DNA from: Ilex aquifolium
Lineage: Eukaryota > Streptophyta > Magnoliopsida > Aquifoliales > Aquifoliaceae
Direction of reading: 5' to 3'
NCBI GenBank assembly: GCA_951799425.1
Contig: OX637391.1
Span: forward strand, 26,593,701-26,657,700
DNA length: 64,000 nt
Part shown: one piece after another, positions 11,677 to 22,876 of the stretch
Numbering within the stretch: position 1 is the stretch's first letter
How the letters are laid out: each line of letters opens with the position of its first letter
The notes under the pieces: generated by a model
Database searches by the model: none
What the model saw: only the letters and a program-made list of their open reading frames with translations
Told to the model about the DNA's origin: nothing
Translations under genes and position numbers: made by a program

Positions 11677-12989
11677 TGTAAGACCCCGTATTAAAACTAA
11701 AGAAAGATAATATTATATTAAGAGTGCTCTAGAGAAGAATAAAATGATGGTAGAAACTTAGAATCATAGTTAAAAGATTGATTATAAAGTTTGATTTTCG
11801 CGAGTATTTACGTTGGGATAAATAGAGTTTTGGAGATGTTTAAGTTTGAGAAGGGTGGTTAAGTAATTTTATAAAATTTTTAGATCAAAAAAAAGATTTC
11901 CATTGAATACGGAAGGTTGAAAAACATTGCAAGAGGTTATATGAGTTGTATTAGAAGTTTATAAGTATTATAGAATTAAAACCTATTTTGAAGAGGATTT
12001 GGGTAGAAAAGAATTTGACATAATCTTAGTATTTTGGCTATAACTTTTTACCTTAATGTTCGATTGGCCTAAAATTTTTAGAGAAGAAACTAAACTTCAA
12101 GAGATACAAAAGTATATTTCATGAAAATTTCCTGAATCTGACTTTAACTAGGTCAAAATCGAGCTGAAATTCAGGGGCAGACTACTACCCGCGCCCACAC
12201 GAAAATTCTCTTTTTTTTAGCCTATAAATACCCTAGTGCCGCGATCTAATTTTTTTTTTTTTTTTACCTATTTTTCAACCCCAAGAAGCTTAGAAAAGTT
12301 TTAGGAGAAGAAAAAGAGGAAGAACTGGCTAAATCTTGAAGGATTAACACGGGGTATTCCCAAAGAAACACATTACGATCAAGATCTCAAAAATCAGGGT
12401 AGGGGTTTCTTCCGAAACTTGTTCATTGAAGATATGATTAATATATATGTATGTTTTGATTCTAAATCGTATATATATGTTATGAAACCATTGTTTTTTG
12501 GTTTTATTTCAAAAGTTATATATGATATTTTATAAAATGAGACCGACCTGTTTTATATGTTTTCAAAACCTTGTTCAAGCTTGGGAGGATTTTCCTACAG
12601 AGCTTAGTACTCAACCCTTACAAACAACATCTTTTTCAGATTACGGTCTAGAGGAAGAGCTCGGATTAGATGAGCAGGTAAATTGGGAAGTTCAGATTGA
12701 TGGGAACGTGGATCTCGAGGTGGACGTTTAGAGTTATTTCTTTTATATTCTAGACTAGGAGGTTAATTATGAGACAATATTAAGAATAATGTTTTATTTA
12801 TTCCGCTACAAGATAATATTTAGTTTTTGGATATAATTGCCATGGTTTGGCATATTTGTTTTGGATGATGCTTTAGTTATTATGGATGATGCATGCAATT
12901 TCTTCTATTTATAGATTTTATTAGTTGCTCTCATGATATGAATGGTTATAGATAGTAATGCCTTCCAAGGTGAATTTTGGGGCATTACA
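11677..12989 (+). mobile_element. Solo LTR, TGTAAGACCCCG family (Gypsy-type), TSD AAAAT
   Basis: A 1313-bp block runs from TGTAAGACCCCGTA to GGGGCATTACA. It is flanked by a perfect 5-bp duplication, AAAAT at 11,672-11,676 and 12,990-12,994. A TATA box (GCCTATAAATACCC) lies near 12,220-12,233. The minus-strand LTR at 1-1922 belongs to the same family. No internal domains are present, so it is a solo LTR. The 172-bp stretch at 12,560-12,731 has a reading frame that is shared with the other copy and is listed separately. Confidence 0.85.
12560..12731 (+). other. Acidic reading frame inside the LTR, shared with the copy at 1-110
   Basis: Within the solo LTR a frame reads ...SDYGLEEELGLDEQVNWE... 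and stops at 12,729-12,731. The minus strand of 1-110 reads a matching acidic peptide (IDFGIEEDVNVDEQVDYE) in the same frame although the two LTRs differ strongly in length and sequence. This hints at a small coding exon carried in the LTR of this family. No known domain is recognised. It could also be chance conservation of LTR DNA. Confidence 0.4.
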
Positions 12990-12994
12990 AAAAT

Positions 12995-13500
12995 ACTACT
13001 TCATAACGATAATCATGGATTTTAAATTTCCAAGAACATAACAACATTCTAAACATATCTACTTGAAAGAAAAAATAGGCTTGAAAAAATAGCATTTAAA
13101 GTCCAATAATATAGTGACACACTAGATTTTATATTATTTATTTCATCTCCATTGTCAAACTCAAGAACTATGTAATGATAAAGCATGAATATCACACATT
13201 CTAACAAATATAAGATAAAATCTTCACCACATTGTTAGCACAATGCCCATTATTACATAGCCACCTGCAAAAAATTTTAGTAGCCCATTGACCACAAGTT
13301 TTCTTCTTACAAAATCTACTTAACAATATTTAAAGGATTTATCTTATTTTTAACATAACAAAGCTTGTTTAAATCTACAAAAAAAGGCAACAGTGAATAA
13401 CACACGCCTTTGATTAGACTTTGCATAACCCCAGTTTACTTCATCGATGCTACTCTTTAAAAAACAACATCACTGTTTTAAGGCCTTTTTTCAAGATTTA
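12995..13500. other. AT-rich stretch, nothing recognised
   Basis: No coding region, terminal repeat or conserved motif is visible. It is the insertion site context of the solo LTR that ends at 12,989. Confidence 0.4.
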
Positions 13501-13532
13501 TTTCTTATGACCAAATTGAAACTCCTTGCCAG

Positions 13533-13762
13533 TTCTACCGGTAGGTCTTCTACTGGTTCAACAGTGAGCAGAATGAGGTTCGACTAGTAGTAGTTGATTC
13601 CTACTGGTAGAAGTGAAATAGAAACTTTTGCTACCGGTAGGTTGATACTGTTCTATTGGCAAATCTTAAACAAAAGATTGTTCTACCATTAGCTGAGAAG
13701 AGCTATCAGTTCATCAGAGACAGAGAGCAGTTCTATCGGTAGGTCGAATTATGCTTCCTATC
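13533..13762. repeat. Cluster of CTACCGGTAG palindromes and variants
   Basis: A perfect CTACCGGTAG lies at 13,535-13,544 and another near 13,631. Variants such as CTACTGGTAG, CTATCGGTAG and CTATTGGC-like forms occur in between and after. The cluster is just upstream of a TATA-like motif near 13,773. Confidence 0.65.
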
Positions 13763-14288
13763 GGTTCATTAGGGTTATAAATCGGCGAGGACTCCTCTTT
13801 CTAGCCATTAATTGACTAAATCTTCAAAAATATCTTCCAGGATTTTCAAGGTTTTATTGGAGGAGAAAGAGACAAGATAGGAAAAGAATTTTAACTGGCT
13901 AAATCTTAGAGATATTGTTGGAGATATTTTCAGAGATTTTCTAAGAATAAGAGATAGTCGTAGAAGGAAAGATGATCTCTAGCAAATCAGTTGTATCTCT
14001 ATCCCTATCTCTCCCCCTGTTTTTCCTATAAATACCAACCCATAGAGGACTTTTAGAGATATCGTTTCATCCGTTTTCTAGGGGCTCCTCCTCCTCCTCC
14101 TCTTTCTTTATTTGTTTAGATTGCAAGCAAGGTTCTTCATTATTTTCTTAGTAGTTTTCCATTCTGTTGAACATTATGGTATTTCTATTTATTTTATTGT
14201 AAATGCTTTCAATTCTAGTTTTAATACGAATTATTCTTTAAATTCCAATTTCAATACAAGTTTTATTTATTTTCTTTAAATTACCATG

Positions 14289-16742
14289 TGTGAAACCCTG
14301 AAATGCATTTCATAGCATTTAACTTAATGTACTGGTATAATTGAGAAGATGTATAAAATTTTAAGGAAAACTACAATTTTCTAAAATTTTTAGGGAGATA
14401 AGTGTAATTATCTAAACTTTTGGTGATTCGTTTCTAATATATGTCAAGTTTTAGTCAAATTAATTTTTATGTATGTTGTTATATTAAAACTAGAAGAGTG
14501 GAATTTAATAGAAAATATAAATGTTGGGGTTAAATTACAATTAGTGGAATTATGGAAACAAATAGGTCAATGGAGTTAATTTGGAATATTAAATTCATGA
14601 AGAGGTGGATGCATAATTAATGTAAAAGAAGACAAGCTTCAGTCAGTTAGGCAAGGAAAAACAAAAGAAGAAAAAACTTGGATGACTTTTGGGGGGGGGG
14701 GGGGGGGGGGGTGACATTGCTTTCCTTAGTTATGGGTGTGCCATGTGTAAATGAGGAAAGCATGAGCTGCCATTCTTGCAAGAAACATGAAAAATAAGTG
14801 AAGCAAAGTTAATAAGAGAGCACAAAGGGCAAACCAACTTTGTGTGGAGCAACTGGGAAAAAAAAAGAAACCGAGGGTTGAAGTTGAGATCAAGTGGTGA
14901 TATTGGGTTTCACTACAATTAAATCGGCAAGTAATAGTCGGTAAGAAAATTTTGTGTCTCGTTTTCAATTAAAGCATACTCTGAGTATGTTGTTAACAAT
15001 GATCTTGCATGAAGTTAAGAATTTATATGCTTAAGAATTATAGTGAAACGATTTTGAACAAGTGGTGTGTATTAGGGATTCAAAAGAAAACTATAATTAT
15101 TAGTTATGGAAATTACATAGGTATAGTGGTGGCAAGTATAATATTACATGGTTAATCAAGTATAAATTAGATTGGTTTGTTTGAAATGTTAATTACATGT
15201 GAGTATTTATAATCAGTAGATGAGATTAAACAGTTTAAATTTTATTATGCTAATAAAGGATAAATTAAACTATTGAAATTATGAGGCTGATATTTAAGTT
15301 ACTGAAATCAATACATAAAAATAAATGGGTAAATCTAAGTGTTAAAATTCAAGTTGTAAACTAATGCTTGATGTTGCAAATTTTATATAGAAGCTGAAAT
15401 AGTTTCTTCAAAAGTTGAGAAATAATACTTAAAAATTAATAGTGTGATTACAATAGCTAGAATTGAAACCATGTGATTGAATATGTGTTTTATAAGTTGT
15501 ATATCATTGATAGCAGCTTAAATATTAATGCTAAAAATTAGCATAATACCATAATTATTACAGTCAAGGGCTATAATTGTTTTAAGCAAAGCCTACTAGA
15601 ATATTTTGTTTAAGGGTAATAAGCACATTTTAGATGTATAGCATTATTTTAATACTATAAGAAATATTTGAGAGAATTAGTGTGATTCCTAAATATGTTT
15701 GGCATATACTCATTTGAAAATATTGACGAAGTCTAAGTATGGTCATCGTATACAACCCAAGTAAAGCATCAAATACATGTTCATATGCATTCACTCGCAT
15801 TCACTAAATTAGTTTATGATCGATACTCATTTGCTTTTGCACATATGTAATTGTTAGGGTCAGAGGCTACTACCTCGAGTACACATAAGGATCGACTGTA
15901 AAGCAAGGGGGGGCATCTGTCAACGGTAAAGGTGAAATGTATTGCTTCATAATAATTGGAAATAAAAGTATATGATGTATCAAGTTTATTCTCTTGTATG
16001 TGAGAAATTAATTTTGCCGAATTGATTTGAGTTGCTTAAACTATGGATCAAATGTATTTTTATGAAAAGCTTGTGATTTGAGTATTATCCACTATGCCGA
16101 GTTGTTGATAGCTTAACATGACTTACATGTTGTTGATTTGGATATTGCGCAGTTGTCGTGAGATAGCTTGACATTGCTTAAATGTTGTAGATAGTCTGAC
16201 ATTTCATATGTTGTTGTTTGACTCGCTGCATATGTGAATATTTACATATTTTGATATATGAGGATGATTTGAGTTTCAAAGTGAGTTGAGTTCACTTTGG
16301 TTATGATTTGCAAGTTATGAGTATATTTTGGGTAAAATTATATTTGATCTATATTTTTCTTATATTTCCTTTGATTATGATGTTTAGTACACTCAAGAAA
16401 ACTATTGGTTTCAGGATGCCGAAGTCTAGAGTTAGGTCCACTATTACACTAGCATGGTAGAGATGGGGGAAAACTAAGGAATCTAGCTTATGTACGAATT
16501 GTACATGAGTGTTTGTTTTCCCGGTTGTTTGTTGTAAAGGGATAGAATCCCTAATCTTTTGTTTTGGTACAAACGACACCATTGTGTACTTTGTTATATC
16601 ATTTATCTTCTGTTGGTGTTATTAGGTGACACTATTAATCTTAAATGCGTTATTGCATTACAGACACATGTATTGCCACTTGTTGAGTTACGCTTCTATC
16701 TCTGGGAAACCAAAGAGAGTCTTTCTAGGATAGGGTGTGACA
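14289..16742 (+). mobile_element. Solo LTR, Gypsy-type (chromovirus-like termini), TSD CCATG
   Basis: A 2454-bp block starts TGTGAAACCCTG and ends AGGGTGTGACA. It is flanked by a perfect 5-bp duplication, CCATG at 14,284-14,288 and 16,743-16,747. No protein domains are inside. The termini resemble those of Tekay-type LTRs but the interior is clearly different, so the clade is uncertain. It carries a 21-base poly-G run near its start. Several short open frames inside show no motif. Confidence 0.8.
14691..14711 (+). repeat. Poly-G tract of 21 bases
   Basis: Twenty-one consecutive G residues follow GACTTTT and precede TGACATTGC inside the solo LTR. Such a run can form stacked G-quadruplexes and is also prone to length error in sequencing. 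Confidence 0.9.
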
Positions 16743-17383
16743 CCATGTCTTCTTTAATTGCTTTTAATTTCTACTTCATTATGTTTTTGAGTAGTTTAAT
16801 TCCGGTATGATCGGATGAGAGATTCTCATCAATGAATTGGTAGTTTGACCAAACAAGGGTTTTTCAAAGATTAAGTTATTTTATTGATTGCATAATTAAT
16901 GTTGAGAAAACGGGTGATATGTATATCTTCTTGCTTATTCGTAGACAACTAAGACTTGACACGAATAATTCTTGTAACCACTGAAATCAACACGAGTGTA
17001 ATTTTTTAAATTAATTCAATCAATTTAAATACATCTTTCTCACTTTTCTTGATTTTAATTTGAATATTTTTCGTTCAAGGTGTTTGATTATAATCTTCAA
17101 TGAGTTATAAATTAGGTTAAAATTCCAATTCATGGTGAGATGAATTTTGATGATTATCCGATTCCTTTTTAATATAATTTCTTAGTTTTTAAATCAATTA
17201 TTCAATTTTTAAAAAACCAAAAAGATTTTTATTTTCGTTTTTATTATATCACCATCTGAGTTTGTCATTCTTTTTTCCTGAGTAGACGACCTCGGTAATT
17301 GACCGAGTTACTAAATGATATATTCTTGCATTTGGGAACCTATTTTATTACCTATCCACTTTCAAGAGCAAGCAATGTGGTGT

Positions 17384-17903
17384 TGATGAGCGCGTAATAT
17401 TGCATATTTAATGACCTCATTACATGCATTTTAACTCAACTTTGCATTTAATTATTTAGAGTTAGTCGAATTTATGAATAATGTGAAAATTTTGATGTTG
17501 TTGGTAATCATAGGGTAAATGATGGCTTTCGGAACTCTGCAACTAAGTGTGGATGAGTGGTGAAGAGATGGACACATTACATGAGGATTAGGAGGCTTTA
17601 AAGTGAAAGAAATCAAGGAGGTAGAGGTACTTGGTATCATAGGTACCGGCATCTAAGCCTATTTGAATATTGGTACAGGCACCCGCACCATTTGGTATCG
17701 GTACCTCGGTATTCCCCATATTTGACCATGATCCACTTCGAATCCAAAAAGTTCAAAACATGAAAGTTGTAGATCTGGATGTCCTATGTCTTGTGTCAAA
17801 ATTTCAACTCAATCGGACGGTGGGATAAAAAATTATGACAAATTCACGAAAGGTGGTCTTGACCTAGCATTCCCTTTATGACCTACCGGTAGAAAAACCT
17901 ACT
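17384..17903 (+). mobile_element. Start of a Tat-type LTR (TGATGAGCGCG), cut by the TRIM array
   Basis: It begins TGATGAGCGCGTAATATTGC, similar to LTR starts of Tat/Ogre/Retand elements. It matches 55,619-56,150 nearly base for base, including GGTATCGGTACCTCGG and the final CTACCGGTAG palindrome at about 17,882-17,891. After 17,903 the TRIM array begins and the rest of the LTR is not found on the other side. Confidence 0.6.
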
Positions 17904-18632
17904 GTAACACCCCCCCTCCCCTTGGTAGATATTGTCCGCTTTGGCCCCACCGGCCGCTGGCCCACCGGGCCTCACAGATTTGTTCCTCCCAGTTGACCCT
18001 GGGAAAACGCGTCTACCAAATTTAGGCGAGGGCTTACTTATAAAGCCCAGCAACTCCCTCTCCCTCACCGATGTGGGAACCAGGATTTCACAATCCACCC
18101 CCCTTAGGGCTGCACGTCCCCGTGCAGGGCTCCACCCTCGGCTAACCGGGGAGAGTCGGCTCTGATACCAACTTGTAACACCCCCCTCCCCTTGGTAGAT
18201 ATTGTCCGCTTTGGCCCCACCGGGCCGCACGGATTTGTTCCTCCCAGTTGACCCTGGGAAAACGCGTCTACCAAATTTAGGCGAGGGCTTACTTATAAAG
18301 CCCAGCAACTCCCTCTCCCTCACCGATTTGGGAACCAGGATTTCACAATCCACCCCCCTTAGGGTTGCACGTCCCCGTGTAGGGCTCCACCCTCGGCTAA
18401 CCGGGGAGAGTCGGCTCTGATACCAACTTGTAACACCCCCCTCCCCTTGGTAGATATTGTCCGCTTTGGCCCCGCCGGCCGCTGGCCCACCGGGCCGCAC
18501 GGATTTGTTCCTCCTAGTTGACCCTGGGAAAACGCGTCTACCAAATTTAGGCGAGGGCTTACTTATAAAGCCCAGCAACTCCCTCTCCCTCACCGATGTG
18601 GGAACCAGGATTTCACAATCCACCCCCCTTAG
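17904..18632 (-). mobile_element. TRIM array, left arm: three LTRs in tandem (minus strand)
   Basis: Three LTR copies lie at 17,904-18,092, 18,174-18,347 and 18,429-18,617. They are separated by ~81-bp internal regions carrying a tRNA-Met-type primer binding site (TTGGTATCAGAGCC on the minus strand) and a purine tract (TAAGGGGGGTGGAT). LTRs run from TGTGAAATC to GGGGTGTTACA on the minus strand and contain CCCACATCGGTGAGG and TAGACGCGTTTTCCC, hallmark phrases of a widespread dicot TRIM family. Terminal-repeat retrotransposons in miniature encode nothing and depend on other elements. The 246-codon frame at 17,883-18,623 results from the 270-bp unit being a multiple of three and is not a gene. 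Confidence 0.85.
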
Positions 18633-19211
18633 TTGGTATCAGAGCCGACTCTCCCGGTTAGCCGAGGGTGGAGTTGGTATCAGAGCCGACTCTCCCCGGT
18701 TAGCCGAGGGTGGAGCCCTGCACGGGGACGTGCAGCCCTAAGGGGGGTGGATTGTGAAATCCTGGTTCCCACATCGGTGAGGGAGAGGGAGTTGCTGGGC
18801 TTTATAAGTAAGCCCTCGCCTAAATTTGGTAGACGCGTTTTCCCAGGGTCAACTGGGAGGAACAAATCCGTGCGGCTCGGTGGGCCAGCGGCCGGTGGGG
18901 CCAAAGCGGACAATATCTACCAAGGGGAGGGGGGTGTTACAAGTTGGTATCAGAGCCGACTCTCCCCGGTTAGCCGAGGGTGGAGCCCTGCACGGGGACG
19001 TGCAGCCCTAAGGGGGGTGGATTGTGAAATCTTGGTTCCCACATCGGTGAGGGAGAGGGAGTTGCTGGGCTTTGTAAGTAAGCCCTCGCCTAAATTTGGT
19101 AGACGCGTTTTCCCAGGGTCAACTAGGAGGAACAAATCCGTGCGGCCCGGTGGGCCAGCGGCCGGTGGGGCCAAAGCGGACAATATCTACCAAGGGGAGG
19201 GGGGTGTTACA
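18633..19211 (+). mobile_element. TRIM array, right arm: two LTRs in tandem (plus strand)
   Basis: The same TRIM family is present in the opposite orientation. A primer-binding-site/internal piece (18,633-18,673) is duplicated head to tail, then LTRs follow at 18,753-18,941 and 19,023-19,211 with the ~81-bp internal region between them. Together with the left arm this makes a head-to-head inverted repeat with arms of roughly 580-720 bp. Flanks CCTAC (left) and TTCAC (right) do not match, so the array is not one simple insertion. The 207-codon frame here is again a by-product of the unit length. Confidence 0.85.
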
Positions 19212-19640
19212 TTCACGTTTGCATTTAGCATATGCAACAAGCCGTTAAACCCTTAGGTGATCCCTACTGGACAAGTTTTGTCTCGTGAAGGTTTTCAGTG
19301 AAGCTACCTACAAACTTCGATAGTTAGGAGTTCATAATTCATATTTTTCACAAATAAAATTAAATCAATATTCCTCTGCATTGCTAGAATACTTTCCTTT
19401 TACTAATCACTTTAAGAGTAACACACGTTAGTTGTAATATTATCCATATATTTTTATAAAAACTTTTGTGTGTGTGTAATGATTTCTTTATTTCAAAATC
19501 ACTCAGGAAATATTACCATCTTTCATGGTAGTCTTGATGTCAATCCTCCCCTTGGATACACTCAACAAATAATACACATATGTTATAGTGACTATTCACT
19601 TAGTAATTTCATGTGATTAGAATATTGTTAACAAAGAAAA
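19212..19640 (+). mobile_element. Athila-type LTR start fragment (inverted match to 55.4-55.5 kb), then AT-rich DNA
   Basis: About 19,216-19,315 matches the reverse complement of 55,449-55,545, sharing GCATTTAGCATATGCAACAAG, AAACCCTTAGGT and CTCGTGAAGGTTT. That places it near the LTR start of the Athila-type family found elsewhere here. The remainder is AT-rich with a short GT run near 19,470 and no gene. Confidence 0.5.
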
Positions 19641-19645
19641 TAATA

Positions 19646-20889
19646 TCACATGTAATATAAAAGAACGGTTTTTTGAAAAGAACTGGAATTTGACATAATC
19701 TCATGAAAGGATATTAACACTATATTAAACATATTATCAACATTCTCCCTTTTTGCATTGATAGGAATAATACACAACTGATGATACCCCGATCTAAGAT
19801 CAATCTTCGAGAAACATCTCAAACCCCTAAGCCGATTAAACAAGTCATCTATCCTCGGCAACGGGTACTTGTTCTTGATAGTGACCCGGTTCAGCCTCCT
19901 ATAGTCCACACACAAACGTAATGTCTCATCCTTCTTCTTTGCAAATATTGTCGAAGCACCCCACGGAGAAGTACTAGGACGAATAAAACCCTTACCCATC
20001 AAATCAGTCAACTGCTCCTTCAGCTCTCTCAACTCAGCTGGAGTCATACGGTAAGGCAGAATGGAAATAGGCATAGTGCCTGGGATAAGCTCTATCGTGA
20101 ACACTATCTCTCGTCTCGGCGGTAGACTAGTCAAGTCATCCGGGAAGACATCTGGAAACTCATCCACTACGGGTGGTAACACAATCTCTGTAGTCCCACC
20201 CCCATCTACTACCAAACTAGCCAACATGTAACTATGACCTCCCCAACTCCTCGAGTCATACAAGGGTGGAACTAAGAAATCCCCACGATCTCCCGTGAAA
20301 TAAAAGCTATCTCCCTCAGGAGTACACACTGTCACTCTCCCCATATAGCAATCTATACTCGCCCGAAAAGTAACCAACCAATCCATCCCCAAAAATAATA
20401 TCAAAACCAAACATGTCAAGCAGAATGAAATCAAAATAAAGGATGCGATCAGCTATCTCTATCGGGCAATCTCTACAGATCCTCGTCAATATCACACTAC
20501 CCCCAACTGGGGTGTCAACATGCAATGGTGGATCTAACCGATCTATGTCCAACCCCAATGTCATGGCAAGCATGGTAGATATGAATGAATGAGATGCACC
20601 CGAGTCTATCAGTATGCCAACCCATGAACTAAACACAAGGAATGTACCTTGAACCACTGAAGGTCCAGAAGTAGATGTCTCTGGTGTGGCCACTGCATAA
20701 ACATGACCCTGAGTAGTCTGGCCCTGCCTACCTCCCCCTCTCTGTCCCTGCTGACCTCCTCCCCTCTGTCCGGGAGTTCTAACACTTAACATAATCCTCA
20801 CCAAAATTTAAAACCATGTGTCACGGCCCTATCGTGTTCAACAACACCCCACAGTCTCTAGGTATTCGAACCTATACTCTGATACCAAG
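19646..20889 (-). mobile_element. Chromovirus fragment: protease and first part of reverse transcriptase
   Basis: On the minus strand the order is a primer binding site (TGGTATCAGAGT, 20,876-20,887), a Gln/Gly-rich linker, an aspartic protease (LIDSGASHSFIS near 20,600), a linker with MDWLVTF, and the start of a Ty3/Gypsy reverse transcriptase ([37 protein letters not shown]). Sequence style matches Tekay-type chromoviruses. No gag, RNase H or integrase is present. Around 19,738-19,760 a purine-tract-like AAAAAGGGAGAATGTTGATAA (minus strand) suggests that another element's end joins here. It is a broken fossil; its 5' LTR is the next feature. Confidence 0.7.
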
Positions 20890-20890
20890 T

Positions 20891-22876
20891 TGTCACGCCC
20901 CGAATTTCCACAAACCCGGGGAGTGAGTTAAAAGGGAGAAGAAAAGTAAATGAAAGGTCATTAGGTTGGATAAATTGGTTTCTCATTCATTTCCCATGTT
21001 TTCCCAAATTTTTTTCAAGCCACTTTTCTTCCATTTTTAGTCTATGTCTTCAAGGTTTTCTAAACCCCCCCTTTTGACATCCTTCCCACCTATTTAAAAT
21101 GTGTTTTACACACTTAACAAGTCTTTTAATTTTTCATAAAATTTCGACATAACCTCCTTTGTTTTCCAAGCCTCTTTCCCACCTAATATTCACAATATTT
21201 TATATTCATTAGTATATCACAACCCACCCTCACTCGATGGCCACAATCCATGTAAATAAAATATACATCCTTTATTTTCAACATACACATCTAGTTGTCT
21301 CAATATACACATACGATACTCATTAAATAAAGATATCCTACACATCAATTGGGTTTACACCCTTACACTTTAAAATGGCCTAAGGTCTATAATCCATTAC
21401 TTTTCCAAATTAAAATACGAGTCATTTGGGCTTATGCCCATACATACAAAATATGCCCCAAGGGCCAAATATTCATTCAAGCCCCTTTTCTCTCCTTCCT
21501 TTAAGACTTCCTCAAGTCTCAAGTACCGGGAGCCTCATCTGTAATATGATATCCCACGAATGGGTCAGCTCAATTGCTGGTATGACAAAATGCTAATGCT
21601 AGGAACCAATTTAAGCGTGGCATGTGCAAGTGTATATTTTAAAATCTACAACCCCGTAATCCCTCAATGATATGCAATGTCAATATGTATGACACACCCA
21701 TGCAACTCTATGTCACCCATGTCTCGCTTCACGGTCCGCCCCCGTCAGCCCGCGAGTACTGTCATTGGCCAGATTTTGGGTTTTTCACCACAGGATCTAC
21801 ACCGTCATAATGCATAGCACCAAGTGCTCAACCCACACTATGTTCCAAGGTTTCATGTATGCCAAGATGCCATGATTTTTCTCAATGTAAATTCTATGGA
21901 ACATTTCATCAAACACATGGTGTGTAACTTAAAATATGTCTCATTCATAAAGTAAAACATAATTTCAAATTCACAACACTTTACCCACATGAATGTGAAG
22001 CACCATTCAATGGATTAAACATATGATCAAGTTTCATGTTCATTATTTTCACAATTTCTCAAGGAAAATACAAATACACAAATTACCAACTCATGGAATA
22101 ATTCATAACTCTCAAACCACAAAAGTTTCTCTACATGAACATAAGCTAAAATATGGTAATCCAACACATAAGCTAGGTACACCTTTATCATAGCAACAAA
22201 TTGTCAAGAAACTCAAAGAACATAAAAGTACATAAACTACTAACTCTAAGTTTTCTAAGTAACTACCACCTAAGTGATTTTCTAACATCAAGTAAACACC
22301 TAAATCATTCAATCAACACATAGAAAGGCAAGAAAACTTAAATCTATTCCCAACTTAGCAAAATATCATACCTAAAATGGTTTTTCTCAAATCAAGGGAG
22401 TTGTGTTCTCTTTATAGCCGAACCGATCGATGAGAATATAGCTCTTGTTGAGAGGAACAACTTCTTAGAAGGAAGTCTTGCAAGAATCTTGGCCTAGGAA
22501 TGAGTTTTGGTGACTTGAAGCTTGAAGAACCTAGGGTTTTTCTTCTTTTCTTCCTCCTTGAACGTGTACTTCCCTTCTTCAGACCAAAATGTGATATTTT
22601 TACACTACAGGGGCTGTATTTATAGTGGAGGTCAAAGGTGAAAAATGACATTTTTGCCCTTGATGAATCCAGGGACCCCGTTACACTACAACTCGTCCCG
22701 AAACGCCTCAATTCGACATTTTATTTTAACCAAAGTTCTTAAAATTATTTTAAATGAAAATTTTCAAAAAAATATATTTTTGATAGTGGCCGGGTTTGGC
22801 CAGTCCAACCTAGGCCACTCGAGATGCCCTTTTTGTCCAATTTTTGAAACTATTTCCGTTTAGGTTCAAATTCACA
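20891..22876 (-). mobile_element. 5' LTR of the chromovirus fragment
   Basis: The LTR begins next to the primer binding site with TGTCACGCCCCGAATTTCC at 20,891 and is placed to end at TTCAAATTCACA (22,876), giving TG..CA termini. Sections such as GACGGTCCGCCCCCGTC and TGTATTTATAGTGG (TATA-like near 22,614-22,627) are visible. The right limit is judged from analogy with other Tekay LTRs and could be off by some bases. No target duplication could be tested because the left end of the element is missing. Confidence 0.55.

Larger units (their letters stand above)
13501..17383 (+). mobile_element. Tat/Athila-type LTR segment, interrupted by a solo LTR
   Basis: The segment reads 13,501-14,288, then resumes at 16,748 after a solo LTR with duplicated CCATG. 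It has CTACCGGTAG palindromes (13,533-13,762), TATA-like GGTTATAAATCGG near 13,773 and CCTATAAATACC near 14,026, and, near its end, CCTGAGTAGACGACCTCGG (about 17,278-17,296). A CCTGAG..GACGACCT phrase close to the 3' end is typical of the U5 part of plant Tat and Athila LTRs. The left limit is not defined. The right limit is placed where a TGATGAGC-type LTR start follows. Confidence 0.4.

Noticed and set aside
16349-16810. Overlapping frames at the end of the solo LTR
   Set aside because: They lie inside a flanked solo LTR on both strands without any domain; chance frames.
17883-18623. 246-codon frame with a repeated ~90-residue peptide, a possible repeat protein gene
   Set aside because: It runs through TRIM LTRs, primer binding sites and purine tracts, and similar long frames exist on the opposite strand. 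The unit length is a multiple of three, which explains the open frame.
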